Notes: a model not told the origin generated them from the sequence alone. Positions 7,994 to 15,333 are shown, counted from the first letter of the stretch. The stretch: DNA of 17,413 bases from CAZDIO01 sp964505555 (GCA_964505555.1 CAZDIO010000008.1:1-17413), one strand, 5' to 3'. A program made the numbers and translations.

Positions 7994-8344
7994 TTAGCGC
8001 ATGTGCCGACCAGCCGGTGAGGGGCGAGAAACGTGAGGCTTTCTTTTTAAAAATTTACTTCCGTACGCCATCACTAACAAAATCGCTGGGTAGAGAAGCC
8101 ATCGTGCAATGATCACATCTACCATCCCCATGGTTACCGTATTTACTAACTCCTCATAGATCGTTTGATCGAGCCAAATGGCAACAAGAAGCCCTGCTCC
8201 GGTAAAGAGTCCGGGAATGAAATACTCTTCTGGATGCTCTCGAATCGGCCTCTTTCCAAACCGTTTTCCAAAGGCCCAAATACCGTAGAGAAAAAACCAG
8301 GTGGGCAGTAAAAGCCACAATATGTAAACACTATGAAAAGTCAT
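7994..8344 (-). CDS. small membrane protein of unknown function (three membrane segments)
   Basis: I do not recognise a family. The 116-aa product has three likely membrane helices (about residues 5-24, 43-58 and 76-95), short loops and a basic C-terminal tail (GSKFLKRKPHVSRPSPAGRH), so the tail probably faces the cytoplasm. I chose ATG 8344 because AAGG lies about 11 bases upstream and the helix starts at once; a longer reading from 8401 adds 19 residues without a ribosome binding site. It is in the same direction as the MoxR-type gene upstream, but a 34-bp palindrome in the 236-base gap makes cotranscription doubtful. Its 3' end faces the 37-bp hairpin. Confidence 0.6.
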   Translation of the reverse strand: MTFHSVYILWLLLPTWFFLYGIWAFGKRFGKRPIREHPEEYFIPGLFTGAGLLVAIWLDQTIYEELVNTVTMGMVDVIIARWLLYPAILLVMAYGSKFLKRKPHVSRPSPAGRHMR

Positions 8345-8461
8345 GCACGGTAAACGCCTTGAAAGGATTAAAGATTTTAAAATTACGTATCCCCGATCCA
8401 AGACTCAGCAAGATTAATGCCAATGTTTCGTAACCCCTAGAGCCATTCCATTTAACATCTG

Positions 8462-8567
8462 ATAGATTTGAACACAGAGTTTCACAGGGTTGCACAGAGT
8501 AAGGAAAAAACTTTTAGGTTTAACTCTGTGTAACCCTGTGAAACTCTGTGTTCAAATAAGAATCTAT
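8462..8567. repeat. palindromic repeat, copy A (downstream of the MoxR gene)
   Basis: The arms ttgaacacagagtttcacag and onward (8468-8500) and their complement (8523-8555) pair over more than 30 bp with one G-T wobble (8492/8531). A further outer stem pairs atagatt (8462-8468) with aatctat (8561-8567). The loop is A-rich. A related but shorter-armed copy lies at 9691-9760, on the other side of the MoxR gene. Confidence 0.85.
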
Positions 8568-8580
8568 AGAACGAACCGGT

Positions 8581-9516
8581 TCAAGCGGCTCTTTCTTGCC
8601 AGAGGATGCGTTTGATGTAGCGGGCTTGTCTGACACCGAGGATCTGCTCAACAGCAACAATGACTGCTTCACCACAGTCCATTTCACGTCCGCAGTTTGC
8701 TTCGTATTCAACGATTTTTCCGGCGTAGTTTGCAACGTGGATTCCCTCACGTACCGTAATCCGATCATCTTCTTTATGTGCAAGTTCCAAAAAGTCGGCA
8801 ACATAATCAAGGATGACTGGATTGGTGTGCGGCAGATTTTGTTCAAGAATCCGACGCTCTTCAACGCGCTCTGGAAAATCAACCTGAATTTGAGGCTGCA
8901 ATCGAGACTTAATGTACTCCGGTAATTCAAAGCAGCTTGCATCATCGTTCATCGTAGATACAAAGCGAAAATTTTTGTGCGCCCGGATGAGTAAGCCAAG
9001 GGTCATCGACTCAATATACCGTCGTGAATCAAGAAGTGGCGCAAGTGCGGCCCAAGCTTTCTCCTGCATACGATTTCCTTCATCAAATACGATCACACCA
9101 CCGACGATCATCGCACTAACAAGAGGGCTCGCTACATATTCAATACGTGATAGATCTTTTCCAGTTTCAACAACTACCGGATTAATTAAAACATCGTTTG
9201 GCGCAGTATCGGATGTTGCTTGGAAGAAATACACCGGAAGTCCCAACATCTTTCCCACACTGTAGGCAAGGGCAGTTTTTCCCACCCCTGGTTTTCCGAC
9301 CAAACGGGGATTCATCGGTGTATCAGCGCTATGAATTGCAAACCAGGAAGCTTTTAACTGGTTTAGAACTTTCTTGTTTCCAATCCAGTTAAAATCAAGC
9401 TCTAAAGGGCGAGCAAGCCGGATACGGATATGCTCGATATCGACGTGTTGGCTCTCTAAGGTACCATCGACCTTGATATCTTCCGCTCGAACTTCAATTT
9501 TTTTATCTGTAGCCAT
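8581..9516 (-). CDS. MoxR-type AAA+ ATPase (AAA_5)
   Basis: A 311-aa AAA+ ATPase of the MoxR/CbbQ type, which typically remodels or activates partner proteins in the cytoplasm. Visible parts are Walker A GKPGVGKT (residues 74-81), Walker B VIVFDE (141-146), sensor 1 STMND (Asn190), and the arginine-finger region YIKSRLQP (Arg205) followed by VDFPE. The first 40 residues resemble no domain I know. ATG 9516 is supported by AGGA at a good distance. MoxR proteins usually sit beside genes with VWA or DUF58 domains; none is present here, so this is an orphan. The nearest genes are the small membrane protein downstream and the Cys-rich protein divergently upstream. Palindromic repeats of one family lie on both sides. 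Confidence 0.85.
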   Translation of the reverse strand: MATDKKIEVRAEDIKVDGTLESQHVDIEHIRIRLARPLELDFNWIGNKKVLNQLKASWFAIHSADTPMNPRLVGKPGVGKTALAYSVGKMLGLPVYFFQATSDTAPNDVLINPVVVETGKDLSRIEYVASPLVSAMIVGGVIVFDEGNRMQEKAWAALAPLLDSRRYIESMTLGLLIRAHKNFRFVSTMNDDASCFELPEYIKSRLQPQIQVDFPERVEERRILEQNLPHTNPVILDYVADFLELAHKEDDRITVREGIHVANYAGKIVEYEANCGREMDCGEAVIVAVEQILGVRQARYIKRILWQERAA

Positions 9517-9690
9517 CAGATCCTTTGGAGAATCAACCTACGAGGGAACCCCTGTTTTTACCTAAAAATACATAAGATTCCCTCTCCTATGTTATGGCGA
9601 GATCTGCACAAACTGTAGCCTTCCTATAAAACGTTTATTTGTTGGATTATTTGGCTAATTGAGAGGTAATTGGCAGGCGTAGGGTGGGGT

Positions 9691-9760
9691 ATTGAACACA
9701 GAGTTTCACAGGGTTACACAGAGTAAAAAAGAAATTAATAATTTAAACTCTGTGTTCAAT
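9691..9760. repeat. palindromic repeat, copy B (upstream of the MoxR gene)
   Basis: The left arm attgaacacagagttt (9691-9706) pairs with aaactctgtgttcaat (9745-9760). The left side carries on through the same 'cacagggttacacagagt' as copy A (to 9724), but the matching inner part of the right side is missing. It is therefore a copy with a deletion in one arm. It lies in the 297-base divergent gap between the MoxR gene and the Cys-rich gene; no promoter stood out in the rest of the gap. Confidence 0.8.
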
Positions 9761-9813
9761 TAAGAAACTTCCCTAACATAGAAAAACACCTTCCTTTAGG
9801 ATAAACTACACCC

Positions 9814-11523
9814 ATGCTTCGTCCCACCCTTCATCACTGCGCCGTTACAGGTCAACCATTTCAGATCTCTGAGCGCGATCTTAGTTTTTATAGCCGTGTC
9901 TCTCCAGTTATTGGCGGGAAACGCCATGAGATCCCTCCCCCAACCTTAGCTCCCGATGAACGAAAACGACGACGGATGAGCTTTCGAAATGAACGAAATT
10001 TTTATGCACGAACTATCCCAAAGGGCGTGCATTCAAAGGAGAAGCGAATTATCTCGATGTACTCACCCGACAAACCTTACCCGATTCTTACCCCCGAAGA
10101 GTGGTGGTCAGATAGCTGGGATGGTTTTGATTACGGACGAGAGTTTGATTTTGAGAAACCATTCTTCTCTCAATTTGCAGCGCTCCTTAATGTAGTCCCT
10201 CGCCAATCTATCTATATTAGCAATTGCGAAAACTGTGATTACAACAACTACACAAGAGACTCACGAAATTGCTACATGTCGAGCCTGATTGCTTGTAACA
10301 CCGAAAATGCCTTCTACAGCTATACGGTAAATGAAAGCCGAGATATCTGCGACTCGCTCTGGGTAGTTCGAAGTGAGTTACTCTATGATTGCACAGATTG
10401 TATTGATTGTTACGACTGCTCTTTTTTGGATTTTTCACAAAACTGCAGAAACTGTGTCTTTGGATACGGTCTTGTTGGATGTGAAAACTGTATTTGCTGT
10501 ATGAATCTACGAAACAAGCGGTACTGCATCTTTAACAAGCAGCTCACCCGTGAAGAATATGAACGTCAGCTCGCTACGATTAATTTATCTTCCCGAGTTT
10601 CATTAGAAAAATATCAACAGAAGTTTTTATCTTTTAAGCTCACTCAACCTCATCGAGCGACGATGAACATTCAAACCGAGGATTGCTCTGGGGAGAATCT
10701 CCGAAACTGCAAGCATGCTCACGAGTGTTTTGATGGTTATGATGGGGAAGATATTAGTTATCTTAGCTCTTTTTTATACCTTAAAGATTCCATGGATATC
10801 TACTCTGCCGGGTCATACCCCACAGAGCTTTGCTATGAGTGCTGTGTTGTCTATGGTGGACATGATGTTTTGTTTTCTACAAACACCAAACACAGTGCCC
10901 AGGTATATTATTCCGACAGTCTTGTTTCCTGTGAGAATTGTTTTGGTTGCGTTGGACTAAAACACAAAAGTTACTGTGTCTTTAATAAACAATATTCAAA
11001 AGAAGAGTATGAGCGTTTGGTGCCACAAATCATTGAGCACATGAGGCGCTCAAAAGAATGGGGTGAGTTTTTTCCACCAACTCTTTCGCCCTTTGGGTAC
11101 CAAGAATCGGCAGCACAGGACTATATGCCTCTTACCAAAGAAGAGGTTCTTTCTCGTGGATATAAATGGTCTGAGTTTCGTGCTCCAGAGCCGCAGGTAG
11201 AAAAGATCATCTCTGCCAAGGAATTACCGGATTCAATCTCCGAGGTGTCAGAAGATATCTTATCAAAAGCTATTTGCTGCCAGGAAACAAATATCCCCTT
11301 TCGAATCGTGCGCCAGGAGTTAGATTTTTATCGAAAAAAGAAGATCCCCCTCCCTCATGTTCATCCAAATACACGGCATCTTCAGCGAATGCAGCGGAGA
11401 AATCCTCGCAAACTGTGGGTGCGCCGGTGTGAAAAAACCGGAAAAGAGATCCTCTCTACTTTTTCTCCTGAAAGACCAGAAATTATCTACAGTGAAGATG
11501 CGTATCAGAAAGAGTTTTGTTGA
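9814..11523 (+). CDS. Cys-rich repeat protein of unknown function, candidate-phyla type
   Basis: A 569-aa protein with 31 Cys, no signal peptide and no membrane segment. It resembles proteins I recall from Parcubacteria-like genomes, often labelled 'caib/baif family' without support. The N-terminal module (9-98: a degenerate zinc-ribbon-like start CAVTGQPF, PPPTLAP, RNERNFY, SMYSPDKPYP, WW) has a second, shorter version at the C-terminus (488-569: CCQETNIPF, ELDFY, CEKTGKEIL, STFSPERP). The middle (132-410) is full of CxxC pairs, including Cys193/196/199/202, and holds two units exactly 150 residues apart: CENC at 223 and 373, FNKQ at 240 and 390, EEYER at 247 and 397. The spacing suggests a stacked, possibly beta-helical or metal-binding fold. 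Most expected ribbon cysteines at the N-terminus are missing. The start at 9814 has only a distant AGG. Function is unknown. Confidence 0.8.
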   Translation: MLRPTLHHCAVTGQPFQISERDLSFYSRVSPVIGGKRHEIPPPTLAPDERKRRRMSFRNERNFYARTIPKGVHSKEKRIISMYSPDKPYPILTPEEWWSDSWDGFDYGREFDFEKPFFSQFAALLNVVPRQSIYISNCENCDYNNYTRDSRNCYMSSLIACNTENAFYSYTVNESRDICDSLWVVRSELLYDCTDCIDCYDCSFLDFSQNCRNCVFGYGLVGCENCICCMNLRNKRYCIFNKQLTREEYERQLATINLSSRVSLEKYQQKFLSFKLTQPHRATMNIQTEDCSGENLRNCKHAHECFDGYDGEDISYLSSFLYLKDSMDIYSAGSYPTELCYECCVVYGGHDVLFSTNTKHSAQVYYSDSLVSCENCFGCVGLKHKSYCVFNKQYSKEEYERLVPQIIEHMRRSKEWGEFFPPTLSPFGYQESAAQDYMPLTKEEVLSRGYKWSEFRAPEPQVEKIISAKELPDSISEVSEDILSKAICCQETNIPFRIVRQELDFYRKKKIPLPHVHPNTRHLQRMQRRNPRKLWVRRCEKTGKEILSTFSPERPEIIYSEDAYQKEFC

Positions 11524-11568
11524 GTTTTTTCTCTAGTGCGAGAGCTGATGTGGATTTATTTTTTAATA

Positions 11569-11615
11569 TGCGGGAGCTTTCTAGCAATCGACTAATAGTC
11601 CGAGAAGCTCCCGCA
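11569..11615. terminator. stem-loop between convergent genes
   Basis: tgcgggagctt (11569-11579) pairs with aagctcccgca (11605-11615), giving an 11-bp GC-rich stem plus one wobble pair and a loop of about 23 bases. It lies between the stops of the Cys-rich gene (11523) and the ParB-like gene (11670). On the leftward strand the stem is followed by an A/T-rich stretch (complement of ttatttttta), so it can act as a terminator for the ParB-like gene and perhaps for both genes. Confidence 0.55.
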
Positions 11616-11669
11616 GAACGGACATATCACCACCTTCGATTAAACCAATGAGTCAATCAAAGGACTCGG

Positions 11670-12590
11670 TCACGCAGCAGAGCTTGCAAGTTCACGATCC
11701 ATGCCGCAAGCGCTCGCGACCTCCCGAACTTTCTCGATCACTCGTCGAAATGCATCCTGAGCTCTGCTCCTCTGGGTATCATCGAGAACACCCAAGGCTT
11801 TTTTTCGTGCCGCCGTTGTCCACGGCTTAAGCTCTGCCGTGAGTTCTGTACAACGCCTTGTGAAAAGCATGACTGTTGTTACCTCACGCAGAATCCGTTC
11901 CGCAGCGTCGGCGTGCAGGGGTGCACCCGCCTGTTTCATCTCCCCCACAACTTTCCGCGCCGTTTTCTGTCCTCCTCGTCCCGCACGAATGCGTTTAAGC
12001 GCCTTGAGTTGATAAGCCGGAGTAAGACCGGCCAACTCGATTCCAACGGAGAGAGAGATTCCACCTTTCGTGCGTGGTATCGCCAGCAGCGGCTTGATCT
12101 TCGGGTGCAGACGTTCACAAGCAAGGACATTTGATGCCCATTGCACCGAACGAATAAATACGCCGCCTATGTCACTTACCGACATCTCCAACTCGTTTCG
12201 CATTCGTATGCAGGAAGTGAGAATATCGAGGCCGGTAAGTTTTTTGCGCTTTTCATTCGATCCCAGCGCAAGGCGAGCGATCACTCGTGGATCGTCTGTT
12301 TCAACGATCGATGCACGAAGATCCCAGCCCAAAAGCTTACAAGATCGCCAGCGCCTCTCCCCGGCGATCAGTTCAAAAGGCTTCTTCGGATCGCCAGTCC
12401 GTCGAACTATTGCCGTCTCAATCTGACCATCCTCCCTGATGGAAGCAGCAAGACTTTTCACGCTGGCCGTCGTTATCTCTCCCACTCGCGGTTGAAATGA
12501 GGACACCCGAATTTGGGCAGTTGGAATCTCCTGAACTGGTGCTTTTTTGAGGATTGCCTGAATTTTTGGTTGTGGTATCGGCCGCTCCAT
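11670..12590 (-). CDS. ParB/RepB/Spo0J-family DNA-binding protein
   Basis: A 306-aa ParB-family protein. The N-terminal nucleotide-binding domain has box I as SFQPR (31-35), SVKSLAASIREDGQ (43-56) and box II GERRWRS (78-84), the C-motif that binds CTP in ParB clamps. A helix-turn-helix region follows (about 132-165), then a segment like the usual end of the DNA-binding domain (ISLSVGIELAGL, 178-189), and a charged, helical C-terminus for dimerisation. I start it at ATG 12590 because GGAG lies nine bases upstream; the longest reading, from 12674, lacks a ribosome binding site and adds 28 residues unlike the family. No ParA gene is adjacent, so a plasmid-, phage- or Noc-like role is as possible as chromosome segregation. 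Sampled lines are 57-60% GC, above most of the window. Confidence 0.8.
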   Translation of the reverse strand: MERPIPQPKIQAILKKAPVQEIPTAQIRVSSFQPRVGEITTASVKSLAASIREDGQIETAIVRRTGDPKKPFELIAGERRWRSCKLLGWDLRASIVETDDPRVIARLALGSNEKRKKLTGLDILTSCIRMRNELEMSVSDIGGVFIRSVQWASNVLACERLHPKIKPLLAIPRTKGGISLSVGIELAGLTPAYQLKALKRIRAGRGGQKTARKVVGEMKQAGAPLHADAAERILREVTTVMLFTRRCTELTAELKPWTTAARKKALGVLDDTQRSRAQDAFRRVIEKVREVASACGMDRELASSAA

Positions 12591-12599
12591 TTTTTTTGA

Positions 12600-12603
12600 C
12601 TCC
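12600..12603 (-). promoter_or_regulatory. ribosome binding site deciding the ParB-like start
   Basis: On the complement strand GGAG stands nine bases before ATG 12590-12588 with an all-A/C spacer. The alternative ATG at 12674 has nothing similar in front. Confidence 0.55.
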
Positions 12604-12923
12604 AAAACAAACCATCCCTGACTAGCATTTCCCGCTGAAATACCGGTCTCCTGGCTCCTAAACGAAACATTCATTTACGAACCAGAAGCCGACATAAAAG
12701 GGTGTTAGTAGGAATGAGAAAACCTAACTACAAATCTAAGATGAGAAAGAACAACAAAGTCTGATACTGTTTAACAAATCTTAGGTTAAATTTCCAATGC
12801 TTGGATCTCACCTTTAATTCATCAGCGACGTTCTAGAAGACCTCGGCTTTCCTTTTTGTAATATCGGTAGAAAGAACAGCACCACTAAGATGTTGTTTCG
12901 GGTTTGGCATGACCGTAATTTCG

Positions 12924-13892
12924 TTAACGATGTGAGGTCCAACTTGGATCGCGCACTGCACCATCACCGGTTGTCAGTTGAGTTTCTTTCTTTGTTTTTA
13001 GGTCAAATTCAAAAAGTTGATAATCCTCTTTTCCCGGTGATGACTCACTGACAAAATATAGTTTCGTGTCATTCTCTGCCCACACGACGTCATAGTCTCG
13101 GCCATCGTGAGCGATGGTTCGTTTTGCTTCCTCTCCAAGTTTTCCAGTCCAGATATCTATTGAGTTTCCAGAGCCGTGTGAGAGTGCATAGCGTGAACCA
13201 TCATTACTCCAACTTGCATGACAAAAGGTTTTAAACCCTTTCGTTAGTTGCTTCTTTTGTTTCGTGGCAAAATCGTAGATCATAATATCCCAACCAGGGC
13301 GATCTTCATTACTTGAATAGAGAAGGGAGCGCTTATCTGGTGACCAGCGGGGAACGGAGTAAGTAAAGCGATCAAACGTTAGCTGTCGAACATTTGAACC
13401 ATCACTCTTCATCAGATACAGATTACTCTTTCCCTTCTCTCGTTCACTTCGAAAGACGATCTCTTTTCCATCAGGGGACCAATCAGGATCTTCATCAATG
13501 CCCTTTGAGTGCGTTAATTGTGTTACCGCACTCCCATCACTGTTCATTACATAAATTTCACGATCTCCAGAGATGTCTGAATAAAAAGCTATTTGTTTTC
13601 CATCAGGCGACCATACGGGATATTCATCAAGTGCCTTACTGGTATAGAGAGCGGTTAACTTCTGAGTTGAAAGATCAAGGAGATAGAGATCGCTATCTTT
13701 ATCTTTTTTGATATACGTAAACGCGATTTTCCCCGTGCGACTGGCGTTTGGGGTGATTCTTAGTTCTGCTTCGCTGGTTCCAATCGAAGATAAAGAGAAG
13801 ATCGCCAACAAAAAATATTTCTTATTTAATTTTCTTAGAGACATAAGCTTCTGTAAGACGACAAGGGCCACAAAGAATTCAGTCTTTCTCAT
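12924..13892 (-). CDS. exported TolB-like WD40/PD40 beta-propeller protein
   Basis: A 322-aa protein made of five to six PD40 blades. Repeated units of the form WSPDGKxIxFxS...DIYLMxxDGSxxxQLT are seen at WSPDGKQIAF, WSPDGKEIVF, WSPDKRSLLY, WSNDGSRYAL, WAENDTKLYF and a final QLTTGDGAVRDPSW. The N-terminal domain of true TolB is missing, so it is a TolB-like propeller, probably a periplasmic or surface binding protein, not the Tol-Pal component. The N-terminus is an export signal in either reading: from ATG 13892 (AGGGG four bases upstream) or from ATG 13844, where KLNKKYFLLAIFSLSSIG, then TSEA, forms a clean signal peptide. It stands alone, leftward, after a gap of about 250 bases without a gene. 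Confidence 0.8.
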   Translation of the reverse strand: MRKTEFFVALVVLQKLMSLRKLNKKYFLLAIFSLSSIGTSEAELRITPNASRTGKIAFTYIKKDKDSDLYLLDLSTQKLTALYTSKALDEYPVWSPDGKQIAFYSDISGDREIYVMNSDGSAVTQLTHSKGIDEDPDWSPDGKEIVFRSEREKGKSNLYLMKSDGSNVRQLTFDRFTYSVPRWSPDKRSLLYSSNEDRPGWDIMIYDFATKQKKQLTKGFKTFCHASWSNDGSRYALSHGSGNSIDIWTGKLGEEAKRTIAHDGRDYDVVWAENDTKLYFVSESSPGKEDYQLFEFDLKTKKETQLTTGDGAVRDPSWTSHR

Positions 13893-13989
13893 AAGACCCC
13901 TATTTCTGTCGGTGAAAGAATGATGCTTTTTATTGAAAACACCAGGCGGTATTTAGAACCTTTATAAAATGGCTCTCTGAAGTAAAATT

Positions 13990-14032
13990 GCTGCCTCCCC
14001 CCAAGGTCTGTCAGACCGAGGAGGGAGGCAGC
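13990..14032 (-). terminator. stem-loop terminator after the GC-rich gene pair
   Basis: gctgcctccc (13990-13999) pairs with gggaggcagc (14023-14032), and an inner ggtct/agacc stem caps it. Read leftward, the hairpin is followed by AATTTTACTT, so it fits an intrinsic terminator for the pair of genes ending at 14052. Confidence 0.65.
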
Positions 14033-14051
14033 GCGTCACCATCCTTATCCG

Positions 14052-14462
14052 TTATGCGAAGACGACCCGTCGGGGTCGTCTCAACACATCACACACGAAC
14101 ATTCCAAAACTGAAAATACAGAACACACCGACGTGAGTTCTTGAGAGGACGAGAAGTTCGCAGACACCGGTAAAACGCACACCTAGCATCTGAGCGAAAA
14201 GCCCAAGGGCAAACGGCATGCAGATTACCAATGCTAGAATCGCACCCTCGACCAGACTCCAAAGAACGCTACTGGAACGTTTCGCGTGGGCGCTGACCTT
14301 TACCGTGAGGTCCGCAAGCGTAAACCCCAAGGCGATACCCACTACGAGAAGACCCATCGCGGACTGCCAGGATATGGACTGTTCAATGAGTCCCTTGCCG
14401 CCCTCCAGGATGGCGATCGCTGGAAATCCGACCCTGATTATCTTTGCCGATAAACAGTTCAT
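14052..14462 (-). CDS. small membrane protein of unknown function, coupled to the exported protein gene
   Basis: I do not recognise a family. The 136-aa product has three hydrophobic segments (about 34-52, 66-92 and 100-124) and a basic C-terminal end (RRPRR). The start at 14462 is set by GGAGG ten bases upstream and by the ATGA overlap with the stop of the preceding gene (14461-14459), a typical sign of translational coupling. A longer reading from 14525 would overlap the upstream gene by 67 bases and lacks such a site. Base composition is much richer in G+C than the genes on either side. Its fixed pairing with the signal-peptide protein suggests the two products work together at the membrane; this is inference. 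Confidence 0.65.
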   Translation of the reverse strand: MNCLSAKIIRVGFPAIAILEGGKGLIEQSISWQSAMGLLVVGIALGFTLADLTVKVSAHAKRSSSVLWSLVEGAILALVICMPFALGLFAQMLGVRFTGVCELLVLSRTHVGVFCIFSFGMFVCDVLRRPRRVVFA

Positions 14463-15241
14463 GTTAAGCGTGCCTCCGGAAAAGCGCTCAATAGCCGACG
14501 AACGGGTACCCAAGAAGGCGTCCACATCCGCATCCAGGTGATATCACAACTGAACCACCCGAAAATGGCTCCAACAATGCAGACAGCCGCCACAATGACG
14601 ACGGCGACAATGACGATAGCCAATGCCGTGACAGGCTCGATCGCCGCGAGAGGGTTTATGAAGGGAACTATCACCTTCGCTGCCAATGGGGCTGCAAGCC
14701 CTTCGAGGGAGAGAAAATTTTCCCCCTCATTCACCATCACGCCCCCATCCGGAAGGAGTTCCGCGCTAAATGGTTCCGACTGGCTATCTACAGCGATGAC
14801 GCCGTTGACGATGAGCTTCCCGGCGGACAGTGAGATGACCCCGCTGACCATCGTCTCATCAAACACGGAGACAAAATTCGCTGATACCCGACCGAAAGTG
14901 ACATGCCCCTGCCCGGCAGTGATTCCCTCCTCCGTTTCAAGGAAGGTGGGAACGTCTACACCGGTAGAACTTCCGTTCAGAGAGGGGCTCCCCGGGGCCG
15001 CAGTGATGCTCCCGTAAACGACCGGTTGAGTGGAGTCAGGAACGATGCCTCGAGCATCTCTCCACGCTCCCAGGGCTTCCCGGAACTCCAGCCCAGGACC
15101 CCAGTACTGCGGGTCAACAACAGGCCGCACTTTTCCGACATTTCGCGCTTCCGCAATCGTCGGTGCTAATGGCCCAATAACCGTCAACAGGGCGACGGCG
15201 ATGCCCAAACATTTACTTCCGATCTTCTTCGACGCGTGCAT
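14459..15241 (-). CDS. exported protein with C-terminal membrane anchor, unknown function
   Basis: I do not recognise a family. The 260-aa product starts with a signal peptide (charged start ASKKIGSK, hydrophobic core about 11-28, likely cut after TIAEA near residue 32). A central domain of about 170 residues is rich in Gly, Ser, Val and predicted strands (GHVTFGRVSANF, GVISLSAGKLIVNGVIAV). Near the C-terminus a single strongly hydrophobic helix (about 205-230) is followed by a Trp/Arg-rich tail (about 230-260). I chose ATG 15241 because GGAG lies seven bases upstream; the longer reading from 15295 adds 18 residues before the signal peptide. Sampled 60-base lines are about 57% GC, compared with 40-45% in the flanking lines sampled. 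The next gene overlaps it as ATGA. Confidence 0.65.
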   Translation of the reverse strand: MHASKKIGSKCLGIAVALLTVIGPLAPTIAEARNVGKVRPVVDPQYWGPGLEFREALGAWRDARGIVPDSTQPVVYGSITAAPGSPSLNGSSTGVDVPTFLETEEGITAGQGHVTFGRVSANFVSVFDETMVSGVISLSAGKLIVNGVIAVDSQSEPFSAELLPDGGVMVNEGENFLSLEGLAAPLAAKVIVPFINPLAAIEPVTALAIVIVAVVIVAAVCIVGAIFGWFSCDITWMRMWTPSWVPVRRLLSAFPEARLT

Positions 15242-15248
15242 TGTTAAA

Positions 15249-15252
15249 CTCC
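15249..15252 (-). promoter_or_regulatory. ribosome binding site deciding the exported-protein start
   Basis: GGAG on the complement strand, seven bases before ATG 15241-15239. It places the start directly before the signal peptide. Confidence 0.55.
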
Positions 15253-15290
15253 AAAACTGCACACTGGTTGCACAAGTCACTTGACTCGAC

Positions 15291-15333
15291 GACAACCTTT
15301 GAGCCGATTATGTTAACAAGCTCAGAGGTTGTC
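15291..15333. promoter_or_regulatory. 14-bp hairpin upstream of the GC-rich gene pair
   Basis: gacaacctttgagc (15291-15304) pairs with gctcagaggttgtc (15320-15333) with one G-T wobble and a 15-base loop. It lies 50 bases before the start at 15241. No T run follows on the leftward strand, so a leader structure or a palindromic binding site is more likely than a terminator. A second small palindrome, caagtcacttg, is at 15273-15283. Confidence 0.5.

Noticed and set aside
8478..8545. Half of a ParB parS site (gtttcac) in the palindromic repeats, with a ParB-like gene 3 kb away
   Set aside because: The parS consensus is a 16-base palindrome (two half sites joined as tgtttcacgtgaaaca). Here the half sites are separated by the loop and the flanks do not match, so the likeness is probably chance.
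8520..8945. A 141-codon leftward ORF overlapping the MoxR gene
   Set aside because: It is in another frame of a well-supported ATPase gene and its translation has no domain-like features.
11518..11526. Alternative genetic code (TGA as Gly) as in some candidate phyla
   Set aside because: Genes end in TGA where the protein is already complete (11521-11523, 5456-5458), and no conserved Gly position is encoded by an in-frame TGA.
12675..12923. Possible hidden gene or RNA between the ParB-like and TolB-like genes
   Set aside because: Only short inverted words (aacctaa at 12721, ttaggtt at 12781) and no ORF with a ribosome binding site were found.
14538..15284. Several rightward ORFs of 84-159 codons opposite the exported-protein gene
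   Set aside because: They are by-products of the GC-rich coding strand. The leftward frame has a signal peptide, ribosome binding site and coupled downstream gene.
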